Shown here in pieces: positions 51,532 to 62,556 of a stretch of 64,000 nucleotides of DNA. Made by a program: the position numbers and the translations under genes. The notes under the pieces are model-generated. The model was given only the letters and a program-made list of their open reading frames with translations. It was not told the origin of the DNA and ran no database searches. Numbering within the stretch: position 1 is the first letter of the stretch; every line of letters begins with the position of its first letter. The stretch comes from Earliella scabrosa. Taxonomy: Eukaryota; Basidiomycota; Agaricomycetes; Polyporales; Polyporaceae. The stretch is taken from NCBI GenBank assembly GCA_022605405.1, contig JABYQQ010000008.1, forward strand, positions 1,488,001 through 1,552,000. The letters are read 5' to 3'.

Positions 51532-54500
51532 CTACACGAAATGTCCATACGGGCATCGATATACAATGCGCTCTCTGGGGCTCATTGCCACAATGCTCCA
51601 GAACCAGTGCTCGTGCTGCACCCTATCCGCTCCGTCGAGTGATGGGTAATCCCGACCATACCTTGCGCATACCCAGCTCGGTATGTCCCGTGGCCGTCCC
51701 GCAAGGTGTCGCGCCCTCAGCTGCAGTAGCTCGAATGACAACGGGCAGGACGACCCGAAGTGTGGCCATCCTCTTTGCACCGGAGTTGCCAAGATCGCCT
51801 GCCACAGGGCCTTGCCCTCCATATCGTCGTCCGCCTCCTCGTCGCTCACCATGTCTGCATCGTCCTCCCTGATGCGCTCCATGGTTTTGCCTGGGCCACC
51901 GCGCTTAGGGAATAGCAAGGGTTTAATAAACCCTGAGGGTTTGCAAGGGTATAGACCAAGGGTAAGGGTAAGGGTTGACATCTCAAGACCCTTGTCAAAC
52001 CCTTGACCCTTGGCAAGGGTTGAAGGGTTTGATGTATGTATGTATATGGACCCTATACACTCTAGTAAGTCAGACTGTGTAGTCAGCTAATCACAGTAAG
52101 TGTTGGTTCATAGTATCAATGTGGGTCTAGGAAGCTTTATACACACTGAAGAGCACTTGTTCAGACATTGCCAAGGCTATATAACCTGCTTTTACATGAA
52201 AACCCTCAAGGATTGTGAAGGGTTTCACTGAAGGGTAAGGGTAAGGGTCAGAAAATCTGGACCCTTGCTCAAACCCTTGACCCTTGTCAAGGGTAAGGGT
52301 TTTGGAGGGTAAGGGTAAGGGTGAGTGTGAAAATACCCAAGGGTCACCCTTGCTATTCCCTAACCGCGCTCGACCGCCAGATCTTCCTCACCGTCTGACT
52401 CCTCCTCTTCGTCGTCCAGCCGATAGCCTTCCTGCTCCGCGCTCAGCTCGAATTCCAGGTGACAAGCGCTCCTGATTAACCGGCGGCGGCGCACGTTCTC
52501 CAAGGAGTCCACCGGTCCCAAGCATTGCCTGTGGTACCACCGCGCGCACGGCTCGCAATACAATAGGACGTCCCGCTCTGGCTCATATCTTCGATCCACA
52601 GCGCAGAGACCGTCGTCTCGGCACACCTCGTTCGCCGTCAGCTGGGTCTCATGTCAGACCATTATCTGGTAGCATTCTCAAAATACCACTCACCGTCTGC
52701 ACTCGGCATTCCCGTGAGGCCTCCATCTGCATAGTGAATGCCAGCCACACCGTCGTCGACCACCACGCCGTCCTGTTCGTTCCCCCTTGAAAGACAGTGT
52801 CGTGCGGCTCAAGGCACACTGCGCGCACCTCGTCACGCACTGCGTCCTGCGGTAGGTCAGACACTATATCTGTCCATACGAGCTGCCTCTCTCCCCAGAC
52901 TATTGCGTTCCTGCCGGTATTCCCGCGCAGCGCGCACTGCGCCTCCCTGTTCTTGAGGCTCCCGCATGCGATCACCAGTCGAACTTTTGCTGACGAGTTC
53001 TACCACCCCCTTTCAGGGTCTCCCTCCATTTTCATGGTCTTTTGACAAACTCACCTCGTTCTCTACGTCTTCGACCAAACCCAGCGGTTCCTCTTGTCCC
53101 AACACCATCCATTGGCATGTCTCCCAACGATAGCTGCCCGTCGTCAGTTCGATGCCACCTTCGCCCAAGTCATACCACACCTACATCGCGCCTTTCTTAA
53201 TCCCTCCCCCTGTCACCCCAGTCCCTTAACCAACATATCATCCTCCACGTACGATGAGTAACACTCACCACTCGCCCCATCGGCCTCCCTCCCAGTCTCC
53301 TCCTGCCACCTTCGGCCATGATGCGGGTTTGCGCTTCGCCTGCTTTGCCTGTAGGCACGCGTCTTTCCCTTGCCTGAGGTCTGCATGGTTCGGAGTACGA
53401 GGTCTTCCCGCCAATGTCACAGCGTATGGTACAGGAGGGGACGGAACAAGGCAGTTCGTGGACCACACCCAGAATCTGATGCGCAGCCATGTTGCGGTCG
53501 GCTCCCCGCCATCTTCCCACATATGCGATGTGGCACGCTCCGTCCATCCCTCAACGTTCAATTCGGGCGAATCCATATTCAACTTGAACATAATACAGGA
53601 GGTTCTACCATAGGTCCGGGAACTATGATCCGATGCGTATCTACCAAGTCTAGCTGCCACCCCTTCTCGTATGCTTTCCACACCTGTTCATACCTCGATA
53701 CTGGACGTCTGATCCTGTTGTCGGCCACCGCTTGCTCGACGTCATGGAGCGCGACTCCGGTGTAGTGCCCCAATGCCACGTACATGAAGAACACCTTGGC
53801 CGCGCCTCCGCACTTCAGGTGATATCGCTCAGTCGGCCCACGAATTGGTTGTCTCCGTTGCAGGATCCCGCACATCTCTGTGCACAGAGCCTCGTCCCCC
53901 GCGTCCAGCAGGTAACGGTGCTCCTTTGAGTCCCCATGTCGCTCTACCACCCGCGATGCCACGAAATCCCAAGGAAGCATGTTCGGGTTCACGTTGGGCG
54001 GCGGTGGCGACAGCTCTTCCTCCTCCTCGTCGTATCCGTGCTCCCGCAGGCACTCCTTGATTAGGCGAGAGTACAGAGGCTCCGCCTCCCAATGTCCCGC
54101 TAGGACAGCATCCAGGGCCGGTAGCGTGGCCTCGAGGACAGCCCGAAGTCCCTGCCGTCGTGGCGTGAGGTTCGCCGCATGCACCCGCCCAAGCGAACGA
54201 TGCTCGAGGTCTGCCGGCCATTGCATGGGCACGATCTGTCACCTTGCTATCAGACTAGACTCCTGCCCTGACCGGTGAATGCGGCGTACCTGGGATGCCG
54301 GCACGTATTCGTCCCCCATTCGCTCGCATTCCTGATAGGTAAACTCTCGTTTCGACAGGAGTTTAGCCAGCGCGTGCGTATCCAATGGCGTCGGATCAGG
54401 AGCGACGTCGTCTGCGTTGTCCAACCAGAGGAGGTTGATGTCTCCTGCGACCTGCACGCGTTTCCGTTTTCCGTCGCACTTCACGATCTCAACTGGGAAC

Positions 54501-57500
54501 GCCCGCCACGGACATCCGGGGAGAGGAGGCTCGTCTAGAACCATCATCATCCATTCTCCCTGCTGCGGTCGCCGTTGACCCCTGTTGCACATAAAGTCAG
54601 CACAATCTCCGTCTCCACATACCGCAAACTTACTTCTTCATTCGCGCAGACGTCCTGCCTTGAGATACGCAGCTGGCACTCTGAGACCCTCTGGACACCG
54701 CTGCTGAGATGTTCGTCAGCCGCACTGGGCTTGCCGCCTGCCCTGCGCGCCCTCCTTCACGTCGTGATCTGGGCCCCGACGAGATAGAAGCGGTCGGGAC
54801 CACCGGGACCCCAGCGCCGCTAAGGCGGGAAGAACGACGCGCACTTGTCGGGGCTGTTACCAGGGTGGGTTCTTCGGGGACGCCTTGTCCACTCAACCTC
54901 ATCGAACGCCGCGATGGCGGCGGACGTGGAATGTCCCGCCGTTTCCTTCCCGATCGCGACGGAGGCCTGAGTTCGGCAGTGGGAAGGCGCGCACTGTTAT
55001 CCTCGAGTTCTTCCCCCTGTAGTCATAATTAGTGAGGGTTGATCAATCAGACCTGACGTTCTACGTACCTCTGAGGCCCTCATCTCCACGACACCCGACG
55101 TCTCGATCTCCACCTGATCCTGGATGGCTCTGGGTGACCTCTTCTCTGACCGCTCAATGTCATCACGCCGCGCGCTTCGTTCGTCCTCACGCTGTGCCCC
55201 CCTCGAGGACTCCTGGCTCGGAGCGGGTTCGATCGGCTGACGCCGTGCCGCCGTCGAAGACTCCTCGCTCGTAGCCGGTTCGATTGGCTCCACGGTCATC
55301 TCGTGCTCCCCGCACGATGTCGTCCCCAGGGCCACATATTGCTGTCTGCTTGGTACTGACGTCTCATCGGCATGCTCGCTCTCAAAAGCTTCGCGCGTGG
55401 GGCCTCCGCTCTGGTCCTCGATCCGTCCCGCGTGCATGTTGACCTCGACGGACTCCGTCAGCCCCACGACGTGCACCGATGAACCCACCGCTCTTTCAGA
55501 TGTCTGTTAGCCAGTTCAGGCTTCATCAGCATCCCTCACTATAGTGCTCAAGGCTCATACTCACCGCAGTCTGCTTCGCGCGCGGCAACTGTGTCGCCCT
55601 GACAGCGCCTGCCGCGTTCTCGGGCCTCTCGCCTGCGTCGCTGGGATTGGGGGCTTCCGCTGCGGTCGTCTCATGCTTGGCTGCGTCGCCAGGGTGGGGG
55701 TCTTCCGCTGCGGTCGACTCATGCGTCGTCGGAATATGTAGGCTTTCCATCAGTCGCAAAACGAGATTCTCCATTAGCTTCTGGGCCTGCGCGGGGTCGA
55801 ACTGAAAGCCGTCGCGTTCAGGAGCTCGGCCGCAAACGACTTCCATGATGAACTTGATCATATACACTCCGCACCACAGCGTCTGTCCTTGCGTCGGTAC
55901 CGTTGGCTGGGTTAGAATGCGTTAGTAACAGCACTTGAGCGCGGTGGCCCAACCTAATTCCTGCGATCATACGCACCCGGGACGCTGGAGTGAGTTCGGC
56001 AGTCCATCCTGCGGCTGTCAACTGTTGGTCCGCATGCCGCACGCGGTATTCAAATTGCAGCATCTTGAACACCCGCTACAGACCATGAACGTCAGTCCGT
56101 GTTCTGTCTTAATGTCCTAGGCACAACATGACTCACCCCGTATACTGCCTTGGCTCGTGTCACGCTAGGCAGGCTGTCGTATACCACAATCTTCTTAGAT
56201 GTCATGTGCACGACCACACAAAGCCAGTGGCTGTCGCTCTTCCAGTAAATTGGAAGGATGAGCACGTCCAATGCGAAGACGTTCTTTGTAGCCATACAGG
56301 AGCTTGTCAGCATTTCATCCTGCCGTCGTTTATCGATAAACTCACCTCCTTGAACCACACTCCGGCTTTCATTCGTCGCGGTCCAGGTGCTAAGCCCTCG
56401 TCGCCTATGTTGCGCACGGGGGCTTTCATCAACACTGACAGGATCGACTGGGGGGCAATCAGTAATCGGTCGGGCCTAGGCCGTGAAATCGCCGGCGACA
56501 GCCCGAAGGCTTCGTCCCATTCGCCGGCCGCGAGATCATTCATGGGCCCAGCTAGAAGGGCGTCCACAAGAAACGTGGACATCCCTTCGCCTCTCCACAA
56601 AATTTCGACGGCCTCGCGCTGGAACTTCTCTCGACCCATCTCCCACCATGTCTTCTCGTTGCAGAGACGGAAACACCGCAGCTTCTCGCGGATATCCGGG
56701 CGTTCCTGCATGGTGGTTCGCTTGCGGACAGGCGCGGGCATCTCGGAGTATTCGCCCAGGCGAGCTGGTGCGTCATGTATTCAGCGGGGCCGCACCCATA
56801 GGAGAAATCTGCACGCTTACCCTCAGGCGTCAACGCCGGAACCGGTTGAGTAGGATGGAAGCCCATCTCGGGGCCAGAGCTGTTCCCTGCAGCAGCAGTA
56901 TTCAGCTCCGTGGTCGCCCCTTGGCTCACAGGCCGTTGAGAGAACTGCGGGGGATGTCCGGTGTCAGTCTCGCTCTGCCTTGCGACATCGTCGTTGGGAT
57001 CACAAACCACGGTCGGCAGGTCATCCCAATCAATCTCCGTCTCGTAATCCCCGAACCATTCACGTAACACCTCTGTCTGTAGGCCTTCCTGGTCGCCCAC
57101 ATACGATGTCCATATGGCCATCAACACGTCTCGAAGGTCTTCTGGACTTAGGTCGCCGAATCCGTCTTGTTGAATGTCGATTCGCAGCAGGCGCGCCCAC
57201 CCGAAGATCAAACTCCAGAACCCACATGACGATCCGTCGGTCTGCAGGCCAGTAGCGACCTCCTCCAGCGTGAACTCCTCGCTTTGCAACGTTGGATCAA
57301 TGCACTGGTTACAACATCTTCCACGTCAACCAACCCCTCGCCAAGCGTCAGAATAAATGCTAAGTCTCACCGGTTCCTCCACTTCGCGGCTGTGTTGCTG
57401 AGCCCGATCGACCGCGGTTACAATGACATGCTGGTGGGACAGGTTCGCTGCGGTCCCCGTCGAAAGCGAGTTCCAGCGCCGGATCCTTCGGGGGCGGCAG

Positions 57501-58094
57501 GTCAAATCGTGCTCGACAATCTCACACGCCATCCCACTCGATGATGCGGATGCCCATCGCGCGTATGTCCTCCAAAGTGTACGCCACGCGATCGGCAGGC
57601 TTCTGGCGTATAAGGCGTCCTATGAACGCGGTGCTTGCCACTGAGAACGCATCGTGGAGACGCCGGCTGAGGGGGGCGCCTCGAGAGCTGGACGCGTGCG
57701 AGGGAGCGAGGGAGGTAGCGATAGGTACCGTGGTAAGGCGTTCGAGCACTTTGAATGTGATGCTCTTGATCACACGCCCTCCTCCTGCAGGCTGACTGTT
57801 GCGATGTTTAGAGCGATAGGCCACCCATCGCGCTTTATTGCGCGCATGCCTATTGGGTGCGGTGCGGGGAGGCACTGCGGTCTCGCGCGGGGAAGGCACT
57901 GCAGGACCACCGTCGTGGTCCTCCAGGGCCACGTCATCCTTGTCATCTGACTCGGCGACTGCCTCCCCTCTCAGCTCGTTGTCCCAGATGAGATCAAGGA
58001 TGTGGCGATCTATCTGGACGCCCGTCGCGCTGACGCTCTGGAGGGCGCATCAGTACGTACGGGGGGGCTGACGGCAAGTCCGATAACATACCAT
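51532..58094 (-). pseudogene. large Ulp1-like peptidase / PHD-finger gene, interrupted by a transposon
   Basis: About 15-16 exons join in one frame into roughly 1,700 residues if the element at 51906-52362 is skipped. Order: an acidic N-terminal part (RHILDLIWDNELRG); a first Ulp1-like segment with a possible His in NLSHQHVIVTAVDR and Cys in LQTDGSSCGFWSL; a second, fuller Ulp1 (C48) domain with His in SDSHWLCVVVH (56227-56229), Asp in KIVVYDSL, Gln and Cys in PTQGQTLWCGVYM (Cys 55871-55873); a disordered linker; a segment with PVEIVKCDGKRKRVQ; a BAH-like stretch (AIVWGERQLVWTDI); and a PHD-like finger in DVLLYCEPCARWYHRQC. C48 peptidases cleave SUMO-like modifiers; chromatin targeting is inference. 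The start is tentative: ATG at 58092-58094, followed at once by an intron. Two lesions: the inserted element puts a stop right after VERG, and one join needs a 26-nt intron (56320-56345). Confidence 0.7.
51906..52362. mobile_element. 457 bp hAT-type MITE inside a coding exon
   Basis: The ends are perfect 17 bp inverted repeats, TAGGGAATAGCAAGGGT on the left and its complement on the right. They are flanked by the identical 8 bp ACCGCGCT at 51898-51905 and 52363-52370. An 8 bp target duplication and TAGGG termini are typical of the hAT superfamily. The interior has no coding capacity but many AAGGGT/ACCCTT boxes, some as GGGTAAGGGTAAGGGT runs, in the sub-terminal zones where hAT transposases usually bind. 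Removing the element plus one duplication restores the host reading frame exactly (VERG-GPGKTMERI). Confidence 0.92.
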
Positions 58095-59175
58095 GGGGGA
58101 AGGCGCACTCGGGCGACGGGGCGGGTGGCGAGAGTGAGAATCCTGGCAGGCGACATAAGTGTGCGGACAGAGGTGCCAATTGGGGGCATTGAGACCAACG
58201 CCTACCTTAGCGCGAGTGAGAGCCGATGGTGGAGGCACGGAGGACATGAAGACGAAAACCTGCGCCCAAGTGTAAACGACGTCAGGTCCTGCTGCGGCCG
58301 CGGAGGGGGGGAGGAGAAGGGAGGGATAGATGCTTGTTGGCGAGAGCACGCACTGCCTCGAATGCGCGGTTTCCAGGGTCGGAGATCACGTCGCATTGCG
58401 TAGGTTAATGCGTGCAGAACACCGGACGAACCACGCGCCCTGGGATGAGCGGAGGTGGTTGGGGATGGAAGGAGGGAGAGCGAGACGGCGAGAGGGCGAG
58501 GCCGGGACGAAATGGGCGTACCAAGGGGTGTATGGGCGCTGCTGGCTGGGCGAGGGAGAGCAGGAGGTTGAGGGAGGGAGAGAGAGCTGGGGGAAGGAGC
58601 AAAGTGAGCGGATGCGGATGACGGATAAATAAGGAAAGGGCTGCTGCCGACCTCGTCGTTGAGAGTGATTGATGCGATGAGCGGGGCGTGGTGCAGGAGC
58701 AAAGCACGCTGATCAAAAGAGCGGGCGAGATCGCGAGTCTCAGTTCGTAGCTTGCCAGGTCGCAACGCCGCTAGTGCCATATAGTAGGCCGGGGTGCAGA
58801 CCACCCATACCAGACGGGTTGGGGGATGAAGCGGTGTTGACCCATTGCTTACTGGACGCGTGGCGACTTGGTCGGGCAGACGGGGCATGGTGTCGAGAGA
58901 GTTTCGTCGCAGAATAGATAAGCGGGAGCCTCTGGTGCAACAGGCGAGGGGGAGGAAGAACATGAGGGTGAGGTGGGCACAGGTAGTGAACCGTGGGAAG
59001 CTTAGGGCCCACGCGAACTCGATTATTGGGGTCACGTGCGTCCCTGGTCGCTCATGTTGATTATTCTTAAGATTCTGAAAACGAATCCCGCTCGACCGGG
59101 TGAAGCAGGGAGGCAGGCGTAGTAGCATAACGTGTAGTATGGAGACTAAGTACAAAGCCACTCGACAGCACAACC
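58095..59175. other. purine/pyrimidine-skewed intergenic DNA
   Basis: The minus strand is a CT-rich promoter-like tract upstream of the Ulp1/PHD gene. A 332-codon minus-strand frame (58202-59200) is Ser/Pro/Leu low complexity and has no domain, so I do not call it a gene. Confidence 0.4.
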
Positions 59176-60159
59176 TCAGGGCGACCAAACCAACAGCCAA
59201 TGGGTCATCACGACAGCCTCGTCGGGGTTATCGTTGAGGCATGATCCGCCACAAGGCTGAATGTCCATGCGCCAGCGATCATGCGTGTAAAATGGGGACC
59301 TGTAATGTGGTCGAAAGCAGCCATTGACAGCTCCTCGATCGTCAAAGCGACGGATCTGGGCATGACAGGACCACTGCGCTGCGGAGCAAACGGGGTGCCC
59401 GAGGTCGCCCCACAGATGGCTGGCGAGACGAAGATCGAGGCCTCGGGCTTGCCATTTCTCAAGAAGCTCCGGTTCATCCTCCCGATACTTCCCGACAAGG
59501 GCCCGCTGCAGCGAAAGGAGGGTGGGGTAGCTGAACCCGAAGTGATCGGGGTGAATGAAGGCGACGAGAGCGGAGCACCATGCTCGACAGATCGGGCCCA
59601 GGGGACTGTTGAAGGAGGCACTTGTGTGAAGGGCGATCACTCCGGCGCGGGTCTTGAACCATATCACGGAGAATAGCATGTGTTCCTCCAATACGGCGGC
59701 GTCAGTGTTGGTCTCGTCCATCTTGCGCAACACGATCCCCTCCTGCTCGTCACGGAGGTGTTGGTAGGCCCGACGATGCTGTGAGCGGGAGACGTAGAGG
59801 TCGAGGGACCTTGGGCGGAAATGAAGGTGGTGAAGGAAGAAGAGGACAGCTGCCGATCCACCTATGAAAACATTGTGGTCGCGCATATGCTCGAGGAGCG
59901 CGCGAGGAAAGGGGGCGAAGGCGTGGACGATGTTGCCGAGGCGGATGTCCATCAGTCGAGCGACCGCATACACGGTCACTCTGGCGCAGCGGCGGAAGAC
60001 GAGGAGATCGCGGAACTCGAGGGCGGCGCATATCTGTAGCCGGAGGACCAATGGTATCCCGCCGAAGTGAGGCTCGGGCGGGTCCAAATCGCGCGTGTAG
60101 AACCCTTCTTCATGTCTATAGTCCGGCATCCTGGTGCAAGGGACGATGAGTGAACGCAT
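59176..60159 (-). CDS. F-box-like protein with nucleotidyltransferase-like region, copy 1
   Basis: A single exon of 327 residues. The N-terminal half has an F-box-like helix group (IPLVLRLQICAALEFRDLLV and FRRCARVTVYAVARLMDIRL). It is followed by the segment FIGGSAAVLFFLHH and SLDLYVS, a GGS...DLYV pattern resembling the core of nucleotidyltransferase-fold domains. The end has THDRWRMDIQPCGGSC and VVMTHWLLVWSP. Families with this layout are widespread and variable in basidiomycetes and have no known role. An alternative start at codon 11 (MPDYRHEEG) is equally possible. A paralogue follows at 60802-61978. Confidence 0.65.
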   Translation of the reverse strand: MRSLIVPCTRMPDYRHEEGFYTRDLDPPEPHFGGIPLVLRLQICAALEFRDLLVFRRCARVTVYAVARLMDIRLGNIVHAFAPFPRALLEHMRDHNVFIGGSAAVLFFLHHLHFRPRSLDLYVSRSQHRRAYQHLRDEQEGIVLRKMDETNTDAAVLEEHMLFSVIWFKTRAGVIALHTSASFNSPLGPICRAWCSALVAFIHPDHFGFSYPTLLSLQRALVGKYREDEPELLEKWQARGLDLRLASHLWGDLGHPVCSAAQWSCHAQIRRFDDRGAVNGCFRPHYRSPFYTHDRWRMDIQPCGGSCLNDNPDEAVVMTHWLLVWSP

Positions 60160-60467
60160 GTAAGCAGGGGACGCGGACTGAACTGACCTGAGAATCCGTG
60201 GGCCCGGTGTGCAACGGCAAGCAGGTCAGCTCGCGAACAAGGGGGAGGCGGGCTACGCGAGGGGCGGAGGCGAGGACAGGGGGATGATATGCAATCATAT
60301 CCAGCGGGCACGAGCACCTCCGGGACCTGGAAGCCTGCGCCTTGATGAAAACCCATGCATCAGCTGCTACGAGGACCATGCGGATCGACGCCGGCACAGA
60401 AATCTGATGCAGCGGAAGGCATGATGATGTACTCATCACCACCACCAGTCATGCGACCTAAAAACGA

Positions 60468-60546
60468 CTTTGCTAGTGAACCTGATCAGCCAAGGGACAA
60501 CGTGTTTTGCCCTTTGCTACTGAGCCTGATCAGCCAAGGGAGAACG
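60468..60546. repeat. direct repeat, two copies about 44 bp apart
   Basis: CCTGATCAGCCAAGGGA occurs twice, each embedded in a longer similar context beginning TTTGCTA, in the interval between the two F-box-like genes. Confidence 0.6.
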
Positions 60547-60801
60547 AGATCGCGACAAGGCTGGGTGTTAGAGGTTGAGCACTCCACACGCGGCGGCGCG
60601 AGGGATGGCTGACGAATGCATGATAGATAACGGGTCTACTTATGTTGCGGGCACATACAACGTACTTAGCGGGGATAGAGGGAGAGACGAGTGTGGGTGG
60701 GGACGAGGAGAAGGGCTAGGACAGTCAACGGGCACGGTAAGCTATGAATGTACGCACAGGAAGCATAGGAAGAGTATGCGAGCTTACCGTGCACGTTGAA
60801 C

Positions 60802-61978
60802 TCATCCGCTTGCCAACAATGACCAGGTGCATGGGCGAGATCCAGCCCGCAGCTTCCTCTGATCGGCATGACAGCCCGGGGCGCAGGTCAGGCCGCCTCT
60901 CCACCAGACAGCCGTTTGCTGGGCATGTACGTCGTCCTGCCCACCAGCAGCTGGCAGTCCTTGCAGTGTGCCGAACGTACAATGGCGGTCTCGAAAGTAC
61001 CGGGTAGCCGCCGCGCACCCCGAGGAGCGAACACCGTTACAGGGGGCGGATGGGATCCACGCGGACGAGTCGAGGCTGACGTCCCAGTGGTTGCGGTGCC
61101 AGCACCCGGCCTCAGCTCGCACCCACTCAGGAGGTGTGCGATAGTCGAATACGTCGAGATGGAGTGGGTTGACGAGGGCGCGAGACTGGCTGGACAGGGC
61201 GGGGTAGGCGATGGTGAAGGACCGGGACGATACGTAGTTAAAGAGGGCGGAGTTCCATGCGGTAGTGACGTAGTAAAGTGTGGAGTCGCCATCACACTCG
61301 CAGAGATTGAGACGCACGCCGCCTTTGACGAGGTGGATCTGGTTGAGGATGTCTGGGAGAGGGAGCGTGGTGACGGCGGGCTGCGCGATTGGAACCTGCG
61401 TAGGCGGAACTTCCCCAGCGTGAGTGTGAGGGTTGACGGTCAATGCGACCGGAGGAGGGGAATCGGTGCTGGTGGGCACCCCGGCGGTCGGCGTGGGTGA
61501 GGCGGACTGGGATGGCTGAGAGCCTGCACAGAGACCAACACGTTAGGAAAGGCGGGCAACAGGGTTGGCTGGGGAATCGGGTAAGCGCACCCCAGGCGGG
61601 AACAGGATCTTGTAGTTTGACAAAGCCTTCAGTGCGCATGAGATAGCGGCACATACCGGTATACTGGCCGCGGGGTACCAGAATGTCCACGATAGGTGCC
61701 TTAGGGTGGCCGGGATAGAGGAAGTTGAGCGCGGCGAGCCCAGTCACAATACACCGGTGGGCGTGAAACTTCTGCATGAAAGCATCCATGCTGTCGATGG
61801 CTGGACGGAAGATCGCGCGCCATCGGCGCAGGAGCACGGCGGTGACATACTGATCGGCCAGTTTGAAAGTGAGACGCAACCGCACGAGCGAGTCAGCATC
61901 TAGAAGGTCGACAATGGCCACGCATATGTCGTGGACGAGGGGAGGGAAAAGTGGGGGCAGAGGGGGGTGATTGTGCAT
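60802..61978 (-). CDS. F-box-like protein with nucleotidyltransferase-like region, copy 2
   Basis: Two exons join in frame over a roughly 66-nt intron near 61525-61590 (PVPAWG then SQPSQSASPT). The N-terminus has the F-box-like stretch LVHDICVAIVDLLDADSLVR, then HRCIVTGLAALNFLYPGH and IVDILVP, which correspond in position to the GGSAAV and DLYV parts of copy 1 but with TG in place of GGS. A Pro/Thr-rich linker and a C-terminal domain with LCECDGDSTLYYVTTAW and GCAAATRYFRDRHCTF follow. A 210-codon frame on the opposite strand (60868-61500) is its antisense shadow. Function unknown. Confidence 0.6.
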
Positions 61979-62556
61979 GGGGGTGGAGCGAGTTCAACCG
62001 GTGATGACGAGGAGCACGTCTGGGGAAAGTTTCGGAGATCGCCGGAGCCTCGTGGCGCGAAGCCAATCTGCACAGCCACTAAGGATCGACCGCAGCGAAG
62101 GGTCGGGCCCGGGGCAAGCGATGTATAGAACAAGAGCCGGCTAATGATATGCGTATCGAGGATCAAGAGAACGGGGGCGGACGGGAGATGGGGCCAACTG
62201 GCCGCCTGGGGGGCACCACAGGTCTGAACGAGGCACCGAATGCGCCACCGGGATGGGGCAGATCACCATGGGTCGACGGCTGATAGGTGAGGATTCATGC
62301 GTACAGGCAGACGCACTTCGGGACCTATCAAGCAGTGCGTGTTGATCGTGCATCGCCATCGATGGCAAAGAGTCAGTGATAAGGGCGAGTGGGAGCAGGC
62401 TACCCTTTGCGCATGGGAGCGACCCTGCCCGTGTATGTGAGTGCTCTCTGGTGCGGCGTGCCACTGTAAGCGATCAACATTGACCTGTTACTCGCTTGCT
62501 AGATCCCGAAGACGAACGAAATCTATTCTGGTACTGCGACTACGATAGCGTGCGAC
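61979..62556. other. intergenic
   Basis: Divergent interval between the F-box-like copy 2 and the Ulp1-like gene. An acceptor-like ttgctag before 62503 may mark an upstream exon of the latter. Confidence 0.35.

Noticed and set aside
51906..52362. Interstitial telomere repeats, suggested by GGGTAAGGGTAAGGGT.
   Set aside because: The unit differs from TTAGGG and the boxes lie symmetrically inside an element with inverted ends and a target duplication, which explains them better.
57370..57560. A possible TET/JBP-type dioxygenase N-terminal region (IIEWDG followed by a frame with CHCNRG).
   Set aside because: The alternative splice that continues in frame leads into the Ulp1-like segment instead, and no HxD motif is present.
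58202..59200. A 332-codon minus-strand open frame.
   Set aside because: Low-complexity Ser/Pro/Leu composition from a CT-rich strand, no domain, no splice partner.
60868..61500. A 210-codon plus-strand frame.
   Set aside because: Antisense to the better supported F-box-like copy 2.
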